DNA of 8,232 nt, from NCBI GenBank assembly GCA_050999295.1, contig JBPCPI010000087.1, positions 1-8,232 of the forward strand. Direction: 5' to 3'. The position numbers and the translations under genes were made by a program. This document shows, in pieces, positions 1-5,739 of the stretch. Below the pieces are notes generated by a model. It had not been told where the DNA came from and did not search any database. It saw nothing but the letters and a program-made list of their open reading frames with translations. The stretch is from JACCQS01 sp050999295 (GTDB taxonomy: Bacteria > Actinomycetota > Actinomycetes > Mycobacteriales > Geodermatophilaceae). The stretch's first letter is position 1, and every line of letters begins with the position of its first letter.

Positions 1-17
1 TGGACAGGCCGTTTCTT

Positions 18-68
18 GATCGTGAGCGCTCAGGGCGTAGTGGCGGTGCACTATCCGCGCTCACGATC
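18..68. repeat. Nested inverted repeat at the 3' end of the helicase remnant
   Basis: GATCGTGAGCGC (18-29) and GCGCTCACGATC (57-68) are perfect 12-bp complements. Inside them lies a second small stem, TAGTG (38-42) with CACTA (49-53). The right arm overlaps the TGA stop of the minus-strand helicase remnant. It may be a terminator-type hairpin of the kind common in actinobacteria, since no T-run follows on either strand. A binding site or the end of a deleted element is also possible. Confidence 0.5.
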
Positions 69-688
69 TTCGCGGCGCAGGCTTAAGCGCCCCAGCAGCC
101 CCAGAAGCCGCACCAGACGCGTCCGCATCTATTCTCGGCTTACGTGCAGTCAGGCACCAGCAGCCGCCGCGGTCCCGGCGTACCTGCACGCTCTTGTCCT
201 TGATCGTGCTGGGCCGAAGTGCGGCGATGACCTCATCCGCGGAGTCCTCCGGCACCTCGACTAGGGAGAATCGGTCGGCAATCTCGATCGCTGCGATGTC
301 CCGGCCGCTGAGCCGCGACGCCGCGCACGATCGGCTGTCCGCCGTAGATCGGCATCACGCGGGCGCCGAGTTCTCGGCCGTACCGGTGGATCGCCTCCTA
401 GACCTGTACGGCGAGTTCCCGCGTGGGTACCAGGACGAGGGCTACCGGGTCGCGGTTCCCGCGCCCGGGCGTCATGCGCTGCAGCAGGGGAAGCGCGAAG
501 GCCGCTGTCTTCCCCGTGCCGGTCGCGGCCTGCCCGAGCGGGTCGCGCCCGTCCAGGATGGCCGGAATGGCTTCACGCTGGATCGGCGTCGGCTCTTCAT
601 ATCCGAGCCCGGACAGAGCCCTGAGCAGCGCCGGGCGCAGGTCCATCTCGGCGAACGTGCTCGGATCCTGCGCGGTCTGCTCGATCAT
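61..688 (-). pseudogene. DEAD-box RNA helicase remnant (DeaD/CsdA-like) with nonsense codon and internal deletion
   Basis: A functional homologue would unwind RNA duplexes with ATP in ribosome assembly or cold adaptation. From ATG at 688 the frame gives 96 residues with a Q motif (GYEEPTPIQ, residues 29-37), motif I (AATGTGKT, 54-61) and motif Ia (PTRELAVQV, 88-96). A TAG at 400-398 then interrupts. Reading through it continues family-like sequence (EAIHRYGRELGA, then YGGQPI), so the TAG looks like a point change. Near 311-330 similarity jumps to a different frame, RLSGRDIAAIEIADRFSLVE, which is the start of the DbpA-type RNA-binding domain. That runs through VRRDR and a roughly 37-residue tail to TGA at 63-61. 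Motifs II (DEAD), III and the whole second RecA domain are missing, about 1 kb by comparison with usual family length. No good Shine-Dalgarno sits at the start; an AGGGGAGG at 719-712 is too far away. Both the nonsense codon and the frame change argue against a functional protein. Confidence 0.85.
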
Positions 689-736
689 CGGCAATCGAGC
701 GTAGGCGATAGCCTCCCCTACGTGCCCGACGCCACC

Positions 737-2269
737 ATGTACTTCGTGGGGGACGCACCCGAAGCAGGCGGATTCGGGCCGGCTTTGGACGCGCTCGCCC
801 CACGGTTCGAAGTCGTCGGGTCCGCGACGCGCGATGTCGTCCGCACCTGGCTGGACACCGACGACTGGCTGCTGCACAAGGCGGATCTCGTTCTCGAACA
901 ACATGAGTCGAGCGACGGGATCCGACTGATCCTGCAATCGGCGGGCGACTCCGATCGCACCCAGGCCGTGCACCAGATCGCCTGGCCGGCCAGGATCGAA
1001 GCACTGCCCCATGGCCCGGTCCGGTCCCGGATAGCCGATGTCGTCGGAATCCGTGCCCTGCTGCCCACCACCATCCTCACAAGTCGGCACCAGGACCTCC
1101 GGGTCCTGAACGAGGACCAAAAGACGGTGGTACGCATCGTGATCGAAACTTCGGTAGCTGTGGACGGGACGCGACTTGCCGACCAGTTGGCGGTGACGGC
1201 CGTGCGTGGCTATCAGGATCGGGCGCAGCGGGTCGCCGCACGGCTGGCCACCATGCCGGGACTGTCCGCCGTCCAGGACTCGGTCTACGAGCGGGCGTTG
1301 TCTGCTGCCGGCCGGGCCTTCGGCGATGACGTCCCCGAACCTGCCCAACTGACCGAGTCGATGCCGGCCAGCAACGCTGTCGTCGCCGTCCTGCACGGGT
1401 TCCTGTTCACCGTCGAGCGAACCCTCGGCGGCGTGCTGGCCGACATCGATCCGGAGTTTCTGCACGACTTTCGGGTAGCCGTACGGCGGTCGCGCTCCAC
1501 TCTGAAACTCACCGGAGATGTGCTCGAGTCCGCAGCCGCCGAACAATTGGGGCGCGATCTCAAGTGGCTCGGTGACCTGACCTCCCCGACCCGCGACCTC
1601 GACGTGTACATCCTCGGTCTGCCCGACATGGCCGCGGGTCTGCAATCGGCGCAGCCGGCTGATCTGGAGCCCTTCCGCCGGTATCTGCTCTCGCAGCGCC
1701 GTACGGAGTTCCGCCGTTTGGTGCGCGCCCTGCGCTCGGCCCGATTCCGCAACGCCCTCGAGCACTGGCGTGCCCTCGGCCTGCTGGCTGAACCGCCGGA
1801 TCCCGGACATGAGCTGAGCGCGGGGGAACTGGCTGGGCAACGCTTGGGCAAGGCGCAGCGTCAGGTCACCAAGCGCGGCCGGTCGATCGGCGCCGACTCC
1901 GCGCCGGAGGTGCTGCACGATCTGCGCAAGCGGTGCAAGGAGTTGCGCTACCTGCTGGAGATCTTTCGACCGCTGCACGATCCGGCGACGCACCGGACGG
2001 CTCTGAAGGACCTCAAGGGTCTGCAGGAGGTGCTGGGTGAGTTCCAGGACGCCGAGGTACAGAGCCTGGCCGTACGTGAGTTCGCCGCAACCATGATCTC
2101 GACCCGGTCCGCGCCGGCACCGACTGTCTTGGCGATGGGTGAGCTGGCTGCCCAGCTCAGCGCTCATCAACGCCATGCGCGGACCGAGTTCGCCGCCAGC
2201 TTCGCGACCTTCGACAGCGCGGAGAGCAGGGCCAGGTTCCGGGAGCTGGCGAGCGGAAGCTCGCCATGA
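737..2269 (+). CDS. CYTH-like/CHAD domain protein (probable polyphosphate-binding)
   Basis: This is a 510-residue cytoplasmic protein. Residues about 30-140 resemble the later strands of a CYTH (triphosphate tunnel) domain: DTDDWLLHKADLVLEQ at 40-55, then PVRSRIADVVGIRALLP and LRVLNEDQKTVVR. The N-terminal ExExK signature that defines active CYTH enzymes is absent. Residues about 215-500 are a CHAD helical domain with its two conserved basic repeats: LHDFRVAVRRSRS (242-254), LKWLGDLTSPTRDLDVY (275-291), LHDLRKRCKELRYLLEIF (393-410) and LKGLQEVLGEFQDAE (426-440). The conserved His, Arg and Lys residues of CHAD bind polyphosphate in characterised members. ATG at 737 is chosen because it gives normal family length. 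An in-frame GTG at 722 is an alternative, and neither has a clear Shine-Dalgarno. The frame stays open upstream to 194, but that stretch is antisense to the helicase remnant. The stop overlaps the start of the ParA gene (ATGA), implying one transcript. Domain call is firm; polyphosphate binding is inferred from the family. Confidence 0.88.
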   Translation: MYFVGDAPEAGGFGPALDALAPRFEVVGSATRDVVRTWLDTDDWLLHKADLVLEQHESSDGIRLILQSAGDSDRTQAVHQIAWPARIEALPHGPVRSRIADVVGIRALLPTTILTSRHQDLRVLNEDQKTVVRIVIETSVAVDGTRLADQLAVTAVRGYQDRAQRVAARLATMPGLSAVQDSVYERALSAAGRAFGDDVPEPAQLTESMPASNAVVAVLHGFLFTVERTLGGVLADIDPEFLHDFRVAVRRSRSTLKLTGDVLESAAAEQLGRDLKWLGDLTSPTRDLDVYILGLPDMAAGLQSAQPADLEPFRRYLLSQRRTEFRRLVRALRSARFRNALEHWRALGLLAEPPDPGHELSAGELAGQRLGKAQRQVTKRGRSIGADSAPEVLHDLRKRCKELRYLLEIFRPLHDPATHRTALKDLKGLQEVLGEFQDAEVQSLAVREFAATMISTRSAPAPTVLAMGELAAQLSAHQRHARTEFAASFATFDSAESRARFRELASGSSP

Positions 2270-2997
2270 GAGTCATTGCGACGTACAACATCAAGGGTGG
2301 GGTCGGAAAGACCTCGACCGCGGTGAATTTGGCCTATCTGTCGGCACGGGACGGTGCCCGTACCCTGCTCTGGGACCTCGACCCACAAGGTGCGGCGACC
2401 TTCATCTTCCGGATTAAGCCACGGGTCAAGGGCGGTGGAAAGGGTCTGGTCCGGGGAAAGTCATCCCTCGAGGATGCGATTAAGGGCACCGACTTCGACG
2501 ACCTCGAGCTGTTGCCTGCCGACTTCTCCTACCGCAACCTCGATCTCCTGCTCGATGTGCGCAAGAAGCCGATCGCTGTCCTTCGCCAGTTGTTGCGTCC
2601 GCTGTCCGAGGACTACGACACGGTCATCCTGGACTGTCCGCCGGGCATCTCACTGGTGTCGGAGAGCGTCATGTTCGCCGCGGACACCCTGCTCATCCCG
2701 CTGATTCCGGCCACCTTGTCGCTGCGTACCTTCGATCAGTTGACCGATTTCGTCACGGGCATCGAAGACCGTCCCCCTTCGCTGGCAGCGTTCTTCTCGA
2801 TGGTCGACGGCCGCAAGCGGCTGCATCGCGACGTGGTCGCGGCTCTCACCGCGCAACGTGGTGATCTGTTGCAGACCATTATCCCGGCCGCGTCCGTGAT
2901 CGAGCCGATGGCCGAACGCCGTGCCCCAGTGCCCGTTTTCGCGGCACGCAGTGCCGCGGCGGCAGCCTACGAATCCCTCTGGGCCGAGCTTCGCTAG
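2266..2997 (+). CDS. ParA/MinD-family P-loop ATPase (orphan)
   Basis: This 243-residue protein matches ParA/Soj-type ATPases, which dimerise on ATP, bind DNA or membrane non-specifically and position plasmids, chromosomes or cell bodies. The deviant Walker A is KGGVGKTS (10-17) with the signature lysine K10. Walker A' is DLDPQG (37-42) and Walker B is ILDCPP (121-126). A short lysine/glycine-rich stretch (residues about 51-65) follows the A' motif. The C-terminal part keeps the usual IPAA.VIEPMAERRAPVPVFAARSAAA pattern, ending in YESLW. No helix-turn-helix N-terminus of plasmid ParA is present, so it is the short type. No parB or parS-like neighbour is visible. Its ATG shares four bases with the CHAD gene stop, so the two are translationally coupled. 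Whether it moves DNA or another cargo cannot be read from sequence; the coupling points to the CHAD protein or what it binds. Confidence 0.92.
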   Translation: MRVIATYNIKGGVGKTSTAVNLAYLSARDGARTLLWDLDPQGAATFIFRIKPRVKGGGKGLVRGKSSLEDAIKGTDFDDLELLPADFSYRNLDLLLDVRKKPIAVLRQLLRPLSEDYDTVILDCPPGISLVSESVMFAADTLLIPLIPATLSLRTFDQLTDFVTGIEDRPPSLAAFFSMVDGRKRLHRDVVAALTAQRGDLLQTIIPAASVIEPMAERRAPVPVFAARSAAAAAYESLWAELR

Positions 2998-3073
2998 CCG
3001 CCGCTTTCAGGTTGGGTTCAGACGCCGCCTGGTATCCCGTATTCGGTCATCGCCATCGGGCGGCGCCGTACGG

Positions 3074-3081
3074 AAAAGGAG
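3074..3081 (+). promoter_or_regulatory. Shine-Dalgarno AAAAGGAG of the secreted Fn3-like protein
   Basis: AAAAGGAG lies 3 bases before the ATG at 3085 and 6 bases before a second ATG at 3088. The spacing favours the second ATG as the main start, which would shorten the protein by one residue. Confidence 0.6.
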
Positions 3082-3084
3082 CTC

Positions 3085-3804
3085 ATGATGAGGCACCGTT
3101 TCACCGTTCTCGTCCTTGTCCCGCTGCTCGGGGTCCTTGCGTTCCTCCCCAACGCGGCCGCCGAGGGGACCGGAGTCACCCGGCCCTTCAAGGCCGCCGA
3201 CCTCAAGGTCGAGATCAACGCCACGGACGGAGACGCTGGTCTGCAGATCTTCCTCGACGACGACGCATGGAAGCACATCACGATCATCAACCCGGCTGGT
3301 CAGGTGATGGTGGACCTTTCGGCCACGGGCCCGCTCCGGGACTACGGCCTGACCGAACTGTTCTCCGAGAGCAGCGAGCCACCGTTCGACCAATTTCCGC
3401 TGGCCGAGTTCAAGCGGCTCTTCCCCGAGGGCAACTACCTCTTCTTGGGCCAGTTGATCGATGGGACGCTGCTGCGTAGTGAGGTTCCGCTCACCCACGA
3501 CTTCCCGAGTGGACCGATCATCGTCGCACCTCGGGGTGCAACGGTGCAGCCGGGCGAGCCGGTCGTCGTTCGCTGGCTGCCCGTACTGACCCCGCGCTCG
3601 GTGAACGTCGTCGGCTACCAGGTCCTGGTGGTCGAGGAAGGAACGACGACGAGAACCCTGAGCGCTGACCTGCCGGCCACGACCCGGCAACTGACAGTCC
3701 CCCCGGAGTTCCTGCAGCCGGGCACCGAGATCAAGGTCGAGGTCCTTGCCATCGAATCAAGCGGCAACCAGACACTGACGGAGAAGTCCTTCATGGTCCG
3801 GTAG
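3085..3804 (+). CDS. Secreted conserved protein with C-terminal fibronectin type III-like domain
   Basis: The 239-residue product begins with a classical Sec signal peptide: basic n-region (MMRHR), a hydrophobic core (residues about 6-21) and an AAA|E cleavage site after residue 26. No lipobox cysteine and no later membrane segment are seen, so it should be released or held non-covalently outside the membrane. Residues about 37-140 form a beta-rich conserved region of unknown role, with GLQIFLDDDAWKHITI, GLTELFSESSEPP and FPEGNYLFLG. Residues about 144-239 look like an Fn3-type fold (VVRWLPV, GYQVLVVEE, GTEIKVEVLAIESSGNQT). There are no cysteines. I do not recognise a characterised homologue and can name no reaction; binding or adhesion is a guess from the fold. 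The gene stands alone: 87 bp separate it from parA upstream, and a hairpin follows its stop codon. Confidence 0.85.
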   Translation: MMRHRFTVLVLVPLLGVLAFLPNAAAEGTGVTRPFKAADLKVEINATDGDAGLQIFLDDDAWKHITIINPAGQVMVDLSATGPLRDYGLTELFSESSEPPFDQFPLAEFKRLFPEGNYLFLGQLIDGTLLRSEVPLTHDFPSGPIIVAPRGATVQPGEPVVVRWLPVLTPRSVNVVGYQVLVVEEGTTTRTLSADLPATTRQLTVPPEFLQPGTEIKVEVLAIESSGNQTLTEKSFMVR

Positions 3805-3830
3805 CCAGTGCCGGCCGGGTCGGGACTGGC
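3804..3830 (+). terminator. Hairpin after the secreted protein gene (no T-run)
   Basis: GCCAGT (3804-3809) pairs with ACTGGC (3825-3830). Within the loop CCGGC (3811-3815) pairs with GTCGG-side bases 3819-3823 around a 3-base loop, leaving one G-G mismatch between the two stems. It begins on the last base of the preceding stop codon. No U-tract follows, so this is a hairpin-only terminator candidate, a form often reported in high-GC actinobacteria. Confidence 0.45.
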
Positions 3831-3911
3831 AGGCAAATCGAACCGCCTCGGGAGACCACCCGCAACCCACGGAGGCGGGACAGCCTGGCTGCGCAGGAAT
3901 AGAGTCCGCTG

Positions 3912-4670
3912 GTGAGCTTCAACGTTCCGGCGGATGCCTATGCCCGGTTCATGGGCCGGTACGCCGATCCGCTGGCGGTGCAGTTCATGGAACTGGCCGA
4001 TGTGCGGCGCGGCCAACGAGTTCTGGACGTCGGTTGTGGACCGGGCGCATTGACCGCGGCACTCGTGGAACGGCTGGGCGCCGCCGCGGTGGTGGCGATC
4101 GACCCGTCCGCTCCGTTCGTCGCCGCGGTCGAGGCCCGATTCCCTGACGTCGACGTGCGGTCCGGTTCGGCCGAGCGACTTCCGTTCGCCGACCAGAGCT
4201 TCCACTTGGTGCTGGCCCAACTGGTCGTGCACTTCATGACCGCTCCCGTCTTGGGTCTGCGGGAGATGGCGCGGGTGACTGGTCCCGGTGGCACGGTCGC
4301 CGCGTGCGTCTGGGACCACGCCGGAGGCACCGGACCGCTGGCCACGTTCTGGCAAGCCGTACGCGACATCGACCCCGGCGCGCACGATGAGTCTGACCTG
4401 GCCGGCGCGCGAGAGGGCCACCTGGCCGAACTCTGCGCAGCGGCCGGCCTGTCGCACGTCGAGTCCGCCAAACTGTCCGTACGAGTCCCGTTCGCCACCT
4501 TCGACAAGTGGTGGGAGCCATACACTCTCGGCGTCGGGCCCGCCGGCGCCTACGTCGCCAGGCTTGACGAAGACGGGCGTGATGAGCTCCGGACCCGCTG
4601 CGCGCAGCGGCTGCCACCGGCACCGTTCGTTGTCGACGCGTCAGCCTGGGCGGTGCGGGCTCGCGTCTAA
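3912..4670 (+). CDS. Class I SAM-dependent methyltransferase
   Basis: The 252-residue protein has the Rossmann-type SAM-binding core of the Methyltransf_11/25 group. Motif I is VLDVGCGPG (37-45). The acidic residue that binds the SAM ribose is in VVAIDPS (D64). Motif II region is SAERLPFADQSFHLVLAQ (86-103), with E88 near the adenine, and the next conserved step is EMARVTGPGGTVAACVWD. The C-terminal part (about 130-252) is helical, with a tryptophan-rich stretch (KWWEPY), and ends in AWAVRARV, which is typical for the family. The substrate cannot be told from sequence. The start is GTG at 3912; only a weak AGGAA (3894-3898) lies upstream and its spacing is long. The gene appears monocistronic, with about 107 bp before it and a strong terminator after it. 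Confidence 0.9.
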   Translation: MSFNVPADAYARFMGRYADPLAVQFMELADVRRGQRVLDVGCGPGALTAALVERLGAAAVVAIDPSAPFVAAVEARFPDVDVRSGSAERLPFADQSFHLVLAQLVVHFMTAPVLGLREMARVTGPGGTVAACVWDHAGGTGPLATFWQAVRDIDPGAHDESDLAGAREGHLAELCAAAGLSHVESAKLSVRVPFATFDKWWEPYTLGVGPAGAYVARLDEDGRDELRTRCAQRLPPAPFVVDASAWAVRARV

Positions 4671-4717
4671 CGCGGCGAGCATCGTTCAAACGGTCACCAC
4701 CGTCCGGCTCGCAGCTG

Positions 4718-4740
4718 TCACGGGCCGCCCGTGATTTGTT
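4718..4740 (+). terminator. Intrinsic terminator of the methyltransferase gene
   Basis: TCACGGG (4718-4724) and CCCGTGA (4728-4734) form a perfect 7-bp GC-rich stem with a 3-base loop, immediately followed by TTTGTT (4735-4740). It lies 48 bp beyond the methyltransferase stop and before the DUF2071 gene. A weaker outer pairing, GCGAGC (4675-4680) with GCTCGC (4707-4712), precedes it and could form a second hairpin. Confidence 0.7.
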
Positions 4741-4765
4741 CACGACAACGGCGTAGCAGAACCCG

Positions 4766-5452
4766 GTGCGACCGCTCCCCGCGCCGTACGTGCAGCGGCC
4801 GGTGATGTATCACCGCTGGCGAACGGCCGGCTTCCTGCACTGGCGCTACCCGGCGGCGCAGGTGCAGGACCTGTTGCCCACCGAAGTCGAGGTCGAGACC
4901 TTCGACGGGTCAGCTTGGCTCGGCATCGTGCCGTTCCTGATGGACGATGTCCGCGCCCCCTACGTTCCCGCGGTCCCCTGGCTGTTCCGCTTTCCGGAGA
5001 CCAACGTCCGTACCTATGTCCGCGGTCCCGACGGCGCCAGCGCAATCTGGTTCTTCTCCTTGGACGCTGCTCGGCTGCCGGTCGTGGTCGGAGCACGGGT
5101 CGGGTACGGGCTGCCATACTTCTGGTCGGACATGACGGTGCGTCGGCATGGCGCCCGAGTGGACTATCGAAGTCGTCGCCGTTTTCCCGGTCCCACTGGC
5201 GCCCGTGCGAATCTGGACCTCGAAGTGGGAGGCCCGATCGACGCGGCCGAACTTGACGAGCTCACGAAGTTCCTGACCGCGCGGCATCGGCTGTACTCCG
5301 TCATCCTCGGCCGGCTCGCCGGCGCGAATGCCCAGCATCCGCCGTGGCCACTGCACCACGCGCGCGCCCTTCGGGTCGACGAGGACCTGATCCAGGCAGC
5401 CGGACTGCCGCCCCCGGGGGAGAGCCGCTGGTGCACGCTTCGCCAGGCGTAG
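4766..5452 (+). CDS. DUF2071/YqjF-family protein
   Basis: The 228-residue protein matches the DUF2071 (YqjF) family, whose fold is related to acetoacetate decarboxylase but whose activity is unknown. Family landmarks are the N-terminal FLHWRYP (23-29), AWLGIVPFLMDDVR (50-63), FPETNVRTYV (76-85), FFSLDAARLPVV (96-107), LPYFWSDM (116-123), FLTARHRLYS (169-178) and HPPWPLHHAR (191-200). Length is normal for the family and no signal peptide or membrane segment is seen. GTG at 4766 is used; ATG at residue 14 is possible, but it would remove little of the conserved region. No clear Shine-Dalgarno precedes either. The terminator upstream suggests it has its own promoter. It converges on the minus-strand S4 gene with 65 bp between them. 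Confidence 0.86.
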   Translation: MRPLPAPYVQRPVMYHRWRTAGFLHWRYPAAQVQDLLPTEVEVETFDGSAWLGIVPFLMDDVRAPYVPAVPWLFRFPETNVRTYVRGPDGASAIWFFSLDAARLPVVVGARVGYGLPYFWSDMTVRRHGARVDYRSRRRFPGPTGARANLDLEVGGPIDAAELDELTKFLTARHRLYSVILGRLAGANAQHPPWPLHHARALRVDEDLIQAAGLPPPGESRWCTLRQA

Positions 5453-5496
5453 CGGTTCGGATCGGCATGTGGAGTTGGCTGTGAATTCAAGGTCCG

Positions 5497-5519
5497 GGGT
5501 GCAGGACAGTCCTGCGCTC
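5497..5519. terminator. Palindromic hairpin between convergent genes
   Basis: GCAGGAC (5501-5507) and GTCCTGC (5509-5515) are perfect complements around one base, so the folded form is probably a 5-bp stem with a 5-base loop. Flanking bases 5497-5500 and 5516-5519 add mixed Watson-Crick and G-U pairs. It lies between the DUF2071 stop and the S4 gene stop (5520-5518), which it partly overlaps. It could terminate transcription from both sides, though there is no T-run. Confidence 0.4.
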
Positions 5520-5736
5520 AGGTAAGCCGGATCCGCCGCTCGCCGCAGCGCACGTTGTCGCCCCGCTTGAGCTGGGCTCCGCGCCGGGTCTCGGGTCGGC
5601 CGTTGACCTCCACCTGGCCTTCGGCGAGCAGGGTCTTGACCGATCCCCCGGACTCGACCAGACCGGCCAGCTTGAGCACTTGGCCCAACCGGATTCCAGC
5701 CTCGCCGACCGGGATCTCCTGCACGGCGCCACCCAC
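5518..5736 (-). CDS. S4-domain RNA-binding protein (YbcJ-like)
   Basis: This 72-residue protein consists almost entirely of one S4 domain, the small fold that binds structured RNA in ribosomal protein S4, pseudouridine synthases and tyrosyl-tRNA synthetase. The signature is LGQVLKLAGLVESGGSVK (residues 17-34), then LLAEGQVEVNGRPETRRG and LKRGDNVRC. Free-standing S4 proteins of this size (YbcJ/YaaA type) are common, and their exact RNA partner is unknown. The GTG at 5736 starts three bases after the TGA of the iron-sulfur protein, in the same frame, so translation is probably coupled. A second GTG at 5721 would also keep the whole domain. The link to the redox genes is positional only; nothing in the protein suggests a role in electron transfer. 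Confidence 0.8.
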   Translation of the reverse strand: MGGAVQEIPVGEAGIRLGQVLKLAGLVESGGSVKTLLAEGQVEVNGRPETRRGAQLKRGDNVRCGERRIRLT

Positions 5737-5739
5737 GGC

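Noticed and set aside
194..736. The CHAD frame stays open far upstream, so the protein could be 691 residues long
   Set aside because: This stretch lies antisense to the helicase remnant, whose protein sequence is clearly recognisable on the minus strand. The upstream translation has no domain resemblance and is arginine-rich out-of-frame sequence. Starting at 737 (or 722) gives the normal family length.
398..2176. Long open frame on the minus strand covering the CHAD gene (592 residues)
   Set aside because: Only its last 96 residues (from ATG 688) are helicase-like. The rest mirrors the CHAD coding strand and shows no domain pattern; long antisense frames are common at this GC content.
2266..2997. 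ParA gene as a sign of a plasmid or chromosome partition locus
   Set aside because: No parB gene, no repeated parS-like sites and no replication gene are present; the partner is a CHAD gene. It is better treated as an orphan ParA.
3012..3038. TTGGGT and TATCCC as a possible -35/-10 pair before the secreted protein gene
   Set aside because: The spacing is 15 bp and both boxes deviate from consensus; in GC-rich DNA such matches are too weak to annotate.
3007..4457. Minus-strand open frames of 227 and 280 residues opposite the secreted protein and methyltransferase genes
   Set aside because: They overlap genes with clear motifs on the plus strand and translate to low-information Arg/Gly/His-rich sequence.
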